From positions 124,001-188,000 of the forward strand of contig JAFTGD010000042.1 in assembly GCA_017458065.1 (NCBI GenBank): 64,000 nt of DNA. The letters run 5' to 3'. The notes under the pieces were generated by a model. The model did not search any database. It saw only the letters and a program-made list of their open reading frames with translations, and was not told the origin of the DNA. Source of the DNA: Oscillospiraceae bacterium (GTDB lineage Bacteria > Bacillota > Clostridia > Oscillospirales > Oscillospiraceae). The position numbers were made by a program, and so were the translations under genes. Below are positions 1 to 8,091 of the stretch, piece by piece (positions within the stretch are counted from its first letter, which is position 1; each line of letters begins with the position of its first letter).

Positions 1-1660
1 CCTTGTTGACATACAGGGTCAGGTCCGGTGTACCGCCCATGCCTGTGGAGCCGTTGGTAACCGGATGGGACAGCGCCATCAGCTGGACAAACTGCATGCC
101 GACCAGGTTTGCGCCGATATCCCGGCACATGAAGATACCGTCGCCGGTGATATTCGGGCTGTTGTTCGTCGTAATCTCATCCGGGAGCTCAGGCCAGTAG
201 TTGTTGTATTCCTTTACAAGCTCAATGCTGCCGCCGTAGCCGCCGGTCGCCATGACAACACCGCCGTTAGCATGGAGCACAACGGGCGTGCCGTCTTTCA
301 TCTCTGCTCTGACACCGACAACTCTGCCGTCTTCCACGATCAGCTCTTTCCCCGCAGTGGTAAGCATGATGTCCACGCCCAGGCTTTCGGCATAGGGCTT
401 GCCGTGTTTGAAGTAAGCGCTTCCAAGGTAGTCTGTATTGGAGTGGCCACGTGCCCAAAGGCTGCCGTAGACAAACTGGATCTTGTCTGTCCACTGAATT
501 CCCCAGTTCTTGGTCCACTTGATGGTTTCCAGGCTCTTCTCACAAAGATTGCGGATCAGATTGTAGTCGCCGTTATACCAGTTTCCGTCCAGATCCTGAC
601 GCCGTCCGCCTTCATAGCACTGAATTACATGCAGATTGACCGAGTCGAACATATAGGTGGTGTCGCCTGCAAGGTATTCGGTGATCTCTTCTTTCAACGC
701 AGCAAGTGTGGGACCGAAATCGCCGTACTCCGCTTCGTCCTTCTCCAGATAGCCTCTCAGCGTATCCAGCATTCCCGGCTGGGTCGGCTCTTTCCCCTGC
801 AGTTCGGGGTCAGCCGCATTCCACGCGCCGCCGGAATAAAGCGTGTTTCCGCCAAGCATCTCGCCCTTTTCAATCAGGATGACCGAGGCGCCCTCTGTGG
901 CTGCCGCGATTGAGGCCGAGATACCGGCTCCGCCGCCGCCGACAACGATGACGTCGGCTGTCTTCTCAATCAGCTCGCCTGGAACAGACGGCTGGCGGTT
1001 CGCTTTCAGTGCGGTTACGTCCGCGCCTGCGTTGAGCAGGGCCTTTTCTGTTGCCATCATGATTCCCTTGCTGCTGAGCGTGGCGCCGGAGATGGCGTCC
1101 ACGGCAAGAGACTGCTGGTTCACAATGTCTTCCGGGATCTGGGCGATCGCCACATCGCTGACGCCGTCCGTCTCCATGTGCTCGACGATCTCGACCTTTT
1201 CAATTGCGCTGTCGCTCAGGGTAACCGCAACCTTGATCTCGCCGTTTCTTCCCTGTGCAACACCCTCATAGGTTCCCGGGGCATAGATGAGGGTAACTTC
1301 GCTCTCATCGATTCCGCGCGCCTGATCAATGCAGAGCTGCGCTGCCGTCCGGACCGCACTGCTGGTTACGGTTGCGGAGGTCACGCCGTCCACGTCCGCA
1401 GACTGCGCATCCAGAATCTGCTGAGGCATCTGATCAATGGCAAGCGTTCCCACGCCGGGGGTTTCGTTGTCGCCAACGATCTGGACCGCTTCAATGCTGT
1501 CGGCTGTAAACGTCATGGTAACGGTTACATCGCCGCCCATGCCGCTTGCTGTCGCCGAATAGGTACCGGGGGTATATTCCCCGTCGGCCTGCGCCGCAAC
1601 TGCCGACATTGTCATCAGCATTGCCAGCGCCATGACCAAAGCGAAAATGCGTTTTCTCAT
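1..1660 (-). CDS. Secreted FAD/FMN-dependent reductase, two FMN-binding domains (partial)
   Basis: The gene runs off the left edge, so the C-terminus is missing; about 553 codons are present. The start at 1660 (MRKRIFALVMALAM) follows a GGAGGAGCAG ribosome site and opens a signal peptide ending near VAAQA. Two FMN-binding domains follow, each ending in a flavinylation-type motif (DGVTSATVTSS, DAISGATLSS). A flavocytochrome-c/fumarate-reductase-type FAD domain comes next (VIVVGGGGAGISA dinucleotide fold, then EKGEMLGGNTL). Known members pass electrons from covalently bound FMN to FAD and reduce unsaturated organic acids outside the membrane. The substrate cannot be read here because the C-terminal active-site block (His and Arg motifs) is off the window. 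A paralogue with one FMN domain lies at 10235-12133. Confidence 0.88.
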   Translation of the reverse strand, partial: MRKRIFALVMALAMLMTMSAVAAQADGEYTPGTYSATASGMGGDVTVTMTFTADSIEAVQIVGDNETPGVGTLAIDQMPQQILDAQSADVDGVTSATVTSSAVRTAAQLCIDQARGIDESEVTLIYAPGTYEGVAQGRNGEIKVAVTLSDSAIEKVEIVEHMETDGVSDVAIAQIPEDIVNQQSLAVDAISGATLSSKGIMMATEKALLNAGADVTALKANRQPSVPGELIEKTADVIVVGGGGAGISASIAAATEGASVILIEKGEMLGGNTLYSGGAWNAADPELQGKEPTQPGMLDTLRGYLEKDEAEYGDFGPTLAALKEEITEYLAGDTTYMFDSVNLHVIQCYEGGRRQDLDGNWYNGDYNLIRNLCEKSLETIKWTKNWGIQWTDKIQFVYGSLWARGHSNTDYLGSAYFKHGKPYAESLGVDIMLTTAGKELIVEDGRVVGVRAEMKDGTPVVLHANGGVVMATGGYGGSIELVKEYNNYWPELPDEITTNNSPNITGDGIFMCRDIGANLVGMQFVQLMALSHPVTNGSTGMGGTPDLTLYVNK

Positions 1661-1706
1661 TCCTGCTCCTCCTTCATGATACGCATGTATTTAAACTGAC
1701 AGGATT

Positions 1707-1735
1707 AATGTAGCAGAATGATTTTTTGAATGCAA
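1707..1735 (-). promoter_or_regulatory. Predicted promoter of the flavoprotein reductase gene
   Basis: Reading the minus strand, a -35 TTGCAT (1735-1730) and a -10 TACATT (1712-1707) are separated by exactly 17 bases. They lie about 50 bases upstream of the start codon at 1660. Confidence 0.5.
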
Positions 1736-1797
1736 TGGCTCTGGGCCCACTGGTCGTTTTCGTCCGCTGACTGGCAGTTTTATTTGCACAGCCTGAC

Positions 1798-2340
1798 TCA
1801 GCCTTTTTTATAGATTGAGCCTGACATGATCTTATAGGAAATCCTTCGGAGCTCAGTCTTATCAGGAACCGCATGCTCCAGAATGTATTTTTGTGTCAGT
1901 TTACAGAGTCCTGCGGACATGAACAGCGCGGCGTACTCCCGATCATCGTCATTGAGCCCTACAAAGCTCTGTTGGCAGGAAGCCATCGACTGATAAAACT
2001 GTGTGTACAGCACTTCACTCAAGCCGTTCTCTACGAGTATAGACAACAGCTTATAGTTGGATGAAACATACTGACTGTATCGATCACAAACATCGTTCAG
2101 TTGCATGGCAGATGTGTCTTCATGATCCGGCTTCGTGTCGTTTATTAGATCCAACTGATAGAGCAGAATGTTTTCTTTCGTCTCAAAGAGGGAATAAAAG
2201 GTCTGCCGAGAGACGCCGGATTTACTGCATAGTTCGCTGACAGAGATATCCTTAAACTCTTTTTCCTGCAGCAGCGCATTGAGCGCATCCAGCAATAAAC
2301 GCTGAGACAGCAGTGCCTTCGGGTTCTTTCCTTGATACAT
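1798..2340 (-). CDS. TetR/AcrR family transcriptional regulator
   Basis: A protein of about 180 residues with an N-terminal TetR helix-turn-helix (ISVSELCSKSGVSRQTFYSLFETKENIL, near residues 33-60) and a divergent C-terminal ligand domain. I chose ATG 2340 because GGAGG lies 7 bases upstream; the in-frame TTG at 2346 sits directly on that ribosome site. It is divergent from the radical SAM/flavoprotein pair across 122 bases that hold two GACA-N-TGTC palindromes placed on the -35 boxes of both promoters. I infer that it represses itself and that pair. Confidence 0.85.
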   Translation of the reverse strand: MYQGKNPKALLSQRLLLDALNALLQEKEFKDISVSELCSKSGVSRQTFYSLFETKENILLYQLDLINDTKPDHEDTSAMQLNDVCDRYSQYVSSNYKLLSILVENGLSEVLYTQFYQSMASCQQSFVGLNDDDREYAALFMSAGLCKLTQKYILEHAVPDKTELRRISYKIMSGSIYKKG

Positions 2341-2376
2341 TGACAAACCTCCCCGATTGTTCGGATTATGCTCAAA

Positions 2377-2435
2377 ATCTTGACACTGTCAAAATCTAAT
2401 GCTATGATAGCGCAGAACTCAGACAGTGTCAAGAT
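2377..2435. promoter_or_regulatory. Mirror-image divergent promoters with paired operators
   Basis: A perfect 14-bp inverted repeat (ATCTTGACACTGTC at 2377-2390, its complement at 2422-2435) contains the -35 box of each promoter. Rightward: TTGACA 2380-2385, 17 bases, TATGAT 2403-2408. Leftward: TTGACA 2432-2427, 17 bases, TATCAT 2409-2404. The two -10 boxes overlap on opposite strands. Each arm is itself a near palindrome (TTGACA-C-TGTCAA; GACA-G-TGTC), a probable site for the adjacent TetR protein. Confidence 0.8.
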
Positions 2436-2462
2436 TGTATTTATAATTGGAGGCAGATTCAA

Positions 2463-3350
2463 ATGCGATATGTAGAGCCGATCTTCCGGCCAGGCCCTAC
2501 CGAAGGGAACAGCTACCTGCTGCAGGTTACCATTGGCTGCGCCCACAACAAATGTACATTTTGCAGCTTTTTCAAAAACAAGCCTTTTCGGACCCGGCCT
2601 CTGGAAGAGATTAAAGAAGACCTTGTGATGGCACGGCAGGTTTACCGCTATGATCCCCCGGTCTTTCTGATTGACGGAGATGCCACCTGTTATACGATGG
2701 ATAAGCTCCGCCCGATCCTGCAGGAAGTCCGGAAGACTTTCCCAAATTCTCCCCACACCAACATGTACGCCCGATTTGGGGATATCTATAAGCGGTACAG
2801 TGTGGAGGATCTGAAAGAAATGAAGGAACTGAACGTCAAGTTCCTTTATATGGGTATGGAATCCGGCAGCGACAAGGTACTCTCTGATATTCACAAAGGC
2901 GTCACTCAGGCGGAGATGCTGGAAGCCGCCGCGCGGATGAATAAGGCCGGGATGCCCTTTAACGGCAGTGTAATCCTCGGCCTTGGCGGCATTACGGATT
3001 CTGAGGAACACATCCGGGAGTCCATTAAGGTCATCAATCAGATGCATCCTGTTTCTATTGGTACGACAGTTTTGAATCTTCAGCCGGGCACGCCACTGTA
3101 TGAGGATTATCTGGCAGGCAGATTCGAGCTCCCAACCTATCGGGATATCCTCCGTGAGGAGCGAACACTGCTGGAAGGGATCGACGCGGATATGCCGATT
3201 GAGGTATGGACGGGTGGCTTCCTTCCCGGTGACAGATTTGTTGTGGGGCAGTTCCCAGAAGACCGGAACAAGGTTATGAAAGCAATCTCAAACAGACGAA
3301 TTACAAATATGCTGCTGGATCAAAAGCTCATGATCGGCGGCGGCTTATAA
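2463..3350 (+). CDS. Radical SAM protein
   Basis: A 295-residue radical SAM enzyme with the [4Fe-4S] cluster motif CAHNKCTFC near residues 25-33, a GLGG-type SAM-binding stretch (ILGLGGITDSEEH) and the partial TIM-barrel layout of the Elp3/MiaB/NifB-type superfamily. No B12-binding or TRAM domain is present, so it is not a typical MiaB. The ribosome site is GGAGG just upstream of ATG 2463. It is followed 21 bases later by a flavodoxin-like reductase in the same operon, which could supply electrons. The reaction is unknown. Confidence 0.8.
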   Translation: MRYVEPIFRPGPTEGNSYLLQVTIGCAHNKCTFCSFFKNKPFRTRPLEEIKEDLVMARQVYRYDPPVFLIDGDATCYTMDKLRPILQEVRKTFPNSPHTNMYARFGDIYKRYSVEDLKEMKELNVKFLYMGMESGSDKVLSDIHKGVTQAEMLEAAARMNKAGMPFNGSVILGLGGITDSEEHIRESIKVINQMHPVSIGTTVLNLQPGTPLYEDYLAGRFELPTYRDILREERTLLEGIDADMPIEVWTGGFLPGDRFVVGQFPEDRNKVMKAISNRRITNMLLDQKLMIGGGL

Positions 3351-3371
3351 ATGAAAGAAGGAGATCAGCAG

Positions 3372-4058
3372 ATGAAAGCATTGTTTTTTAATGGCAGTCC
3401 GCGGAAAAACTGGACAACGGTCAAGATGCTCGACAACGCCATGAAAGGAGCGGCGGACGCCGGGGCAGAAGTGGAGCTGATCCACCTGTACGACTATGAT
3501 TTCAAGGGCTGCAAGAGCTGCTTTGCCTGCAAGCTGAAAAACAGCAAGACCAACGGCGTCTGTGCGATCCGGGATGATCTTCGACCGATCCTGGAAAAGG
3601 CTCACGAGGCGGACGTGATCGTGATTGGCAGTCCGATCTATTTCAGCTACCCCACCGGAGAAGTTCGCTCTTTCATGGAGAGGCTGATGTTCCCGATCCT
3701 CTCCTACAACGCGAAGGTCGATGAAGTGACCGGCGAAGTGAAGAGCAGTCTGCTTGGAAAATTCGTGCCGACGGCTATGATCTATACGATGGGCGTCCCC
3801 AGCGAGCAGTGGGCGGCGGATTGCCACTATCCGGAAATATTCGGAGAGAATGAGAGATTTCTGAAACAGCTTTTCGGTTATACGGAAACGCTGTGCACCT
3901 ATAATTCCTACCAATTCAGCGATTACTCTAAATATGACATCGTGGAGGGCACACAAGAGCGCAGAGCGGCCTACCGTGACGAGCAGTTTCCGAAGGATCT
4001 GGAGAATGCTTATCAGCTGGGACAGCGGCTTGTTCAAAAAGCCGAGGCAAACAATTAA
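3372..4058 (+). CDS. Flavodoxin-like NAD(P)H-dependent FMN reductase
   Basis: A protein of about 228 residues of the NADPH-dependent FMN reductase / iron-sulfur-flavoprotein type. It begins MKALFFNGSPRKN (phosphate-binding loop for FMN), has a Cys pair at GCKSCFACK and the family motif SPIYFSYPTGEVRSFMERL. ATG 3372 is preferred over ATG 3351 because an AAGAAGGAG ribosome site precedes it at good spacing. It is cotranscribed with the radical SAM gene and the unit ends at the terminator at 4136-4176. A role as electron donor to its neighbour is inference. Confidence 0.85.
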   Translation: MKALFFNGSPRKNWTTVKMLDNAMKGAADAGAEVELIHLYDYDFKGCKSCFACKLKNSKTNGVCAIRDDLRPILEKAHEADVIVIGSPIYFSYPTGEVRSFMERLMFPILSYNAKVDEVTGEVKSSLLGKFVPTAMIYTMGVPSEQWAADCHYPEIFGENERFLKQLFGYTETLCTYNSYQFSDYSKYDIVEGTQERRAAYRDEQFPKDLENAYQLGQRLVQKAEANN

Positions 4059-4135
4059 ACGCAATAAATATGGCCGTTATTATATAGAAGATTTATTTCC
4101 TCTCATAACGGTTCCTTCCTGTCGATACAATTGCA

Positions 4136-4176
4136 AAGCGTTCCATGCCTAAACTGTGCATGGAACGCTTCGTTTT
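4136..4176 (+). terminator. Rho-independent terminator
   Basis: A perfect 13-bp stem (AAGCGTTCCATGC, loop of 9, then the complement) followed by CGTTTT. It ends the radical SAM/flavoprotein operon. Confidence 0.85.
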
Positions 4177-4244
4177 AAGGAGTGAACGTTGAGCCCTGCT
4201 CGCCGGTTTTACGCGTTACTCAACACCGGCATGACCGGCTGTTA

Positions 4245-5198
4245 TTACTTGAAATACTGCTTGTCGTAGTTTGCCTCGATGGCCTTGACCACCTGGGTCA
4301 GGACATCGCAGGTGGGCGTCGGGACCCCGACCTTCTTGCCGTAGTCCGAAATGGCCCCGGTAAGCGCGGTAACCTCGGTCTGCCTGTCGTTGAGCAGCAT
4401 ATCCTGCGCCATGGAAGGATAATAGTTGCTGATTGCGGCAAGTAGATTGTCATAATTGTTGACGGTGAACTCCCACACGCCTTCTATCCCGAGGGCCTCG
4501 GAGACAGCGGCGGCTTCTTTCCAGACCTGCCATACCAGCGCCGAGCCGTTCGGGTCCGCGGCGACCTCGCCGACCTTCATGCGCAGGACCGCGCAGACGG
4601 TATTGAAACCGGCGTTGGACGTTGCCTTTTTCCACACCGCGGGACGGACGTCTTCATAGAAATGCGCGCCGAGTCCGCCCTTGTCGAAGCACTCCTTCAG
4701 ATAGTTGCCGGCCTTTGTGGTCAGCTCGCTCTTCTCCGCAGCGCCGAAGTACATATTGTCGCCGCCGAGGGGCTTTGCCACGCACTTGCCGGGCCCGGCA
4801 AGCTCCGTACCCATGTTGCCGCAGCCGAACAGAATCCGGTCCGCGGGGACAAACTTCTTCACATGTTCATCGTTGCCAAGACCGTTCTGCAGGGTGACGA
4901 CAACCGTCTCGGGGCCGATGCAGGCTTTGGACTTTTCCAGAAGGCCTTCCGTCTGGGTGGCTTTCACCATGATGATGGCGATATCGACAACGCCGATATC
5001 GTCAGCGGTATACGCGGTCTTGAATCCGTCAAGATGATAGGTGCCGGTGGGGTCGGTGAATTCCATTCCCTCTGCGGCCACCTTATCCATGTGGGCCTTA
5101 TAGAGGTCGACGAGCACGATGTCGTCTGCGCCGCCTTTTCTGAGATAGCTGGCAAACACACTGCCGGCGGCTCCGCTTCCAAGCATTGCGATTTTCAT
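4245..5198 (-). CDS. Ketopantoate reductase (PanE/ApbA) family protein
   Basis: A 317-residue protein with an N-terminal Rossmann fold (MKIAMLGSGAAGSVFASYL, then the NADP-loop region VLVDLYKAHMDKVAAEG) and the C-terminal helical domain of the 2-dehydropantoate 2-reductase family. The conserved VWKKATSNAGFNTVCAVL stretch carries the family's catalytic lysine region. Start ATG 5198 is used; the upstream in-frame codons to 5228 have no better ribosome site. The gene lies 89 bases downstream of the YkvI-like permease on the same strand, separated by a strong hairpin. No other pantothenate gene is nearby, so the substrate may be another 2-oxo acid of the permease pathway (inference). Confidence 0.82.
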   Translation of the reverse strand: MKIAMLGSGAAGSVFASYLRKGGADDIVLVDLYKAHMDKVAAEGMEFTDPTGTYHLDGFKTAYTADDIGVVDIAIIMVKATQTEGLLEKSKACIGPETVVVTLQNGLGNDEHVKKFVPADRILFGCGNMGTELAGPGKCVAKPLGGDNMYFGAAEKSELTTKAGNYLKECFDKGGLGAHFYEDVRPAVWKKATSNAGFNTVCAVLRMKVGEVAADPNGSALVWQVWKEAAAVSEALGIEGVWEFTVNNYDNLLAAISNYYPSMAQDMLLNDRQTEVTALTGAISDYGKKVGVPTPTCDVLTQVVKAIEANYDKQYFK

Positions 5199-5230
5199 GA
5201 TAACATATTCCTTTCTGTTTTCATTCATTC

Positions 5231-5258
5231 TGTTCCCCCGCCCGGAGGCGGGGGAACA
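5231..5258 (-). terminator. Strong GC hairpin between permease and reductase genes
   Basis: A perfect 12-bp stem (TGTTCCCCCGCC, loop CGGA, complement) lies between the two leftward genes. No T-run follows on the minus strand, so it may be an attenuator or an RNA-stabilising hairpin as easily as a terminator. Confidence 0.5.
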
Positions 5259-5287
5259 GGTCGCTTTTTCGGTTTCAGGCGGCTGGA

Positions 5288-6457
5288 TTATTCATCCACA
5301 CCGGCCATGTCGATGTTATGCTCTTTGAGGTAGGCTTTCTTGATCTTGCGTCCGGCGAGAAACAGGGCAGGCAGGATCAGGATCGGCAGGTTCACGTAGC
5401 CAAGGATGGTATAGCCGGTGGAGACCAGCTTCACAATGCCGAACTTGGAGGCAAACGCGCAGAGGAGCAGCAGAACCGCGACCAGTGCGGCGTCCTTGCC
5501 CGGGGTCTTCTCTTCCGGCTTGCGGTAAAGCTTGGAGAAGCGGGCCAGACCGCCAAAGCAGAAGCCGACCGCCGTGGACAGCACCGCCACGAACACCGTC
5601 ACCACATAGACGACCTTCGCCCAGCCAAAGTTCAGATGAGTCAGAATGCCGTAGAAGGGCAGCGGATTGGTGCCGAGGTCCATGACGTCATAGCCGTCCA
5701 TCGTGGTGGCAGCCAGGAAGAAGAGACTCAGCGCAACCAGCATCAGGCCGTTGCCGCAGATGCCGATGATGGCAGCCTTTTTGGAGGTGGAGCGGTTGGG
5801 CAGCTGCATCGCCACAGAGGAGATGTTCGCGATAACCGTCGCCTGGAACGCGGCGTAAATAACGGCGCTCCACAGGGCCTTCGGGAGGGACAGGGTGATG
5901 CCCGGGGTCTCAGACTGCTTCGCAATGGCTTCGCCGAGGTGGAGCTGGCCGGTGGAAGCGGAGAGGATGATGATCAGCGCCAGAACCGCGATGACCAGGT
6001 ACATCATGTAGGTGGAAGCGACGGAGACGAGCTTGGCGCCGAAGGCACAGAGCAGCGCCGCGCAGATGATCACCAGCGCAACGCCCAGCCAGTAGTTCAG
6101 GCCGAACTGATTCAGCAGCAGCGTGGCAATGGCATTCAGCGATCCGCCGAGCGCCGTCATCATCGTGATGATGAACGAGAGGTCAAAGAGATACTTGACC
6201 CAGTTCACGCCGAACACGCCCTGGATCCAGTCGCCGTAGTTGTAGGTCTTGTAGATGCGGGAGAATTCCATGGAACAGTAGAGGCAGGTGCCGAGCAGGA
6301 TCATCGCGAGGACGCTGCACACCGTACCCCAGACGCCGTATTTGACCCAGTAGGTCATGATCTGCGTACCGGAAGCGACACCCGGGCCGAAGTGGGTGCC
6401 CATCCATACGCAGGCGATGCCGATCGCAATCGACAGGGTGGACTGTTTCTTGTTCAT
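5288..6457 (-). CDS. YkvI-like APC-superfamily membrane transporter
   Basis: A 389-residue polytopic membrane protein with about ten predicted helices. The first carries a short unwound-helix-like motif (HFGPGVASGTQIM), as in LeuT-fold carriers, and the overall pattern resembles the YkvI family of uncharacterised permeases. Start ATG 6457 follows AAGGAAGG; the upstream in-frame extension to 6547 is rejected because it runs through the promoter motif. The 33-bp palindrome at 6528-6560 lies upstream and is shared with the MFS gene and the 2-oxoacid oxidoreductase operon. The substrate is unknown; an amino or organic acid is likely from context. Confidence 0.78.
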   Translation of the reverse strand: MNKKQSTLSIAIGIACVWMGTHFGPGVASGTQIMTYWVKYGVWGTVCSVLAMILLGTCLYCSMEFSRIYKTYNYGDWIQGVFGVNWVKYLFDLSFIITMMTALGGSLNAIATLLLNQFGLNYWLGVALVIICAALLCAFGAKLVSVASTYMMYLVIAVLALIIILSASTGQLHLGEAIAKQSETPGITLSLPKALWSAVIYAAFQATVIANISSVAMQLPNRSTSKKAAIIGICGNGLMLVALSLFFLAATTMDGYDVMDLGTNPLPFYGILTHLNFGWAKVVYVVTVFVAVLSTAVGFCFGGLARFSKLYRKPEEKTPGKDAALVAVLLLLCAFASKFGIVKLVSTGYTILGYVNLPILILPALFLAGRKIKKAYLKEHNIDMAGVDE

Positions 6458-6527
6458 GATAGAACCGCCTTCCTTTTTACAGTTTTTGGTTTGCCTGATT
6501 CTTAGAATAAAGGAAGACCGCCGATTT

Positions 6528-6560
6528 GTGAAATGCAAAAAATGCATTACAGTTATTCAC
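6528..6560 (-). promoter_or_regulatory. Shared 33-bp palindromic operator, copy 1
   Basis: GTGAAATGC ... TTATTCAC frames an AT-rich core containing GCAAAAAA. On the minus strand it ends in TTTCAC, which could act as a -35 with TTATTC at -10. The downstream GGCGGT-TTCC-TTATTCTAA stretch is shared with copy 2. It lies about 70 bases upstream of the YkvI-like gene start. Confidence 0.65.
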
Positions 6561-6618
6561 TTTTTAACAAAATGTTAACTTTTTCACTGTCTTTTTTGTG
6601 ACATATGCACTAAATCAT

Positions 6619-6656
6619 CGCCGGAGCGGTCTCTGCGAAAGAGGCCGCTCCGGCGG
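6619..6656 (-). terminator. Terminator-like hairpin after the MFS gene
   Basis: A long stem (GCCGGAGCGG-TCTCT / AGAGG-CCGCTCCGGC) lies just beyond the stop codon of the leftward MFS gene. The T-run is weak. Confidence 0.5.
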
Positions 6657-6689
6657 ATTTCATCGTGCAATATGGATTTGTCTGACGCT

Positions 6690-7886
6690 TCAGCTCGCCT
6701 TCCGCAGGCTGAGATTCAGCAGCAGGGCGATGAGGCTGAGCCCCAGCAGCAGCATAAACGCTGCGGAATAACCGTCGGTCGCGCTGTTGACAAGGCTGGC
6801 CCCCGTCGCGATAAACGACGCAAAAAGCAGGTTGCAGTTCATGACGGCAAAATTCATCGGGAAGTACCGGACGCCGAAGACCTCGGAGGTGAAGGCAGAG
6901 GTAATGGTCGGGCAGGTTCCGTAGGAGAGCCCGGTCAGGCAGAGTCCCACGACGCCGAGAACGGCGGAATGCAGCAGGATGGCGCAGAGCGTGATGGCCG
7001 CGGCCGCAATGGCCATGAGGTTTGCCGCGATCATGGTGGTCTTCCTCCCTAAGCGGTCAAACACTGCGCCGGTGATCACCCGCCCCAGTCCGTTGCAGAC
7101 CGACAGGATCCCGACCAGGGCCGTCGCCGCGCCGGCCGCCAGGCCGACCGAGAGGGCCAGATCTTTTGCCATGGAGATCACCGTGTTCCCCACAGCCGCG
7201 AGGAACACCACCAGCAGAAAGGCTTTCCAGAAGACCGCGCTCTTCAGCATCTGGGCTGTTGTCAGATCACGGCTGTCCCCGTCGGCCTCCGCCTTCTGTA
7301 CGGGGGCTTTTTCCGGCGCTTTCCGCAGGAACAGCGCCGCCAGCAGCAATACGGCGCCGAGCGCGCCTCCGATTGCCCGGAAAGCCATGCGCCAGCCGAC
7401 CGAAGGGTTCCCGATCATGGCGTCCGCCGCGCTCCCGATCACCAGTGCCGAAGCGCCGAAGCCCATCATCAGTACGCCGGAGCACAGGCCCTTCTTGTCC
7501 GGGAACCAGGCGTTCACGGTGGAGATGATGCAATTGTACGCAATGCCGATCCCAAAGCCGGCCAGCACGCCGTAACCCAGGTACAGAACCGTGATGCTGC
7601 TCATGCCGGAAGCGAGGAAGAAGCCCGCCGCCGCAAGGACCGCGCCAAGGAGCAGCGCGCCGCGCAGGCCGATCCGCTTGTTCAGGAAACCGCCCAGCAT
7701 CCCGCCCAGACAGAAGCAGCACATCGTCAGCGTAAAGTTAAGACTCAAAGCCGAAGCGGTCCAGCCGAACTCCGCCGCCAGCGGCGCCTTCAGGATGGAC
7801 CAGGCGTAGATCACGCCCGCTACCAGCAGCGCCAACGTCCCAAGGACCAGATAAAACCGGCGGATAAGGGGATTGTTTTCTCTCAT
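6690..7886 (-). CDS. MFS transporter, oxalate/formate antiporter (OFA) type
   Basis: A 398-residue major facilitator protein with 12 predicted helices. It begins RRFYLVLGTLALLVAGVIYAWSIL and then EFGWTASALSLNFTL, the pattern of the OFA subfamily that exchanges mono- and dicarboxylates. The signature GFLNKRIGLRGALL follows helix 2, and GRVITGAVFDRLGRKTTM lies between helices 8 and 9. Start ATG 7886 follows AAGGAACTG. The second copy of the 33-bp palindrome is 75 bases upstream, so it is probably coregulated with the YkvI-like permease and the 2-oxoacid oxidoreductase operon. The substrate is probably a short organic acid (inference). Confidence 0.85.
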   Translation of the reverse strand: MRENNPLIRRFYLVLGTLALLVAGVIYAWSILKAPLAAEFGWTASALSLNFTLTMCCFCLGGMLGGFLNKRIGLRGALLLGAVLAAAGFFLASGMSSITVLYLGYGVLAGFGIGIAYNCIISTVNAWFPDKKGLCSGVLMMGFGASALVIGSAADAMIGNPSVGWRMAFRAIGGALGAVLLLAALFLRKAPEKAPVQKAEADGDSRDLTTAQMLKSAVFWKAFLLVVFLAAVGNTVISMAKDLALSVGLAAGAATALVGILSVCNGLGRVITGAVFDRLGRKTTMIAANLMAIAAAAITLCAILLHSAVLGVVGLCLTGLSYGTCPTITSAFTSEVFGVRYFPMNFAVMNCNLLFASFIATGASLVNSATDGYSAAFMLLLGLSLIALLLNLSLRKAS

Positions 7887-7961
7887 AACAGTTCCTTAGA
7901 TAATTGGTTTCGTTGTGATTCATTTCACGTTTCCTTTAGAATAACGGAAACCGCCGTTTTT

Positions 7962-7994
7962 GTGAAATGCAAAAAGTGTATCACTCTGATTCAC
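7962..7994 (-). promoter_or_regulatory. Shared 33-bp palindromic operator, copy 2
   Basis: GTGAAATGCAAAAAG ... CTGATTCAC, with the same flank as copy 1 (GGCGGT-TTCC-TTATTCTAA on the minus strand). It is positioned about 75 bases upstream of the MFS start, where a LysR-type activator would bind against RNA polymerase. Confidence 0.65.
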
Positions 7995-8008
7995 TATTTT
8001 TGAATTGG

Positions 8009-8037
8009 TTGAAAGAAAAATAAAATCATGTTAAAAT
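8009..8037 (+). promoter_or_regulatory. Predicted promoter of the two-component operon
   Basis: TTGAAA (8009-8014), a 17-base spacer and TAAAAT (8032-8037), about 55 bases before the response regulator start. Confidence 0.5.
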
Positions 8038-8091
8038 CATGCTGTATTCTTTCGTGCCAATCATTTTATTTCTAAGGCAGGAAACACGAAC

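Noticed and set aside
3351-3371. Upstream ATG for the flavodoxin-like gene
   Set aside because: The AAGAAGGAG ribosome site lies downstream of it and correctly spaced for ATG 3372.
6528-7994. Sigma-54 (-24/-12) promoter reading of the TGATAC-N-TTTTTGCA element
   Set aside because: The invariant GG of the -24 box is absent in every copy and no sigma-54 activator is adjacent. A LysR-type palindrome fits better.
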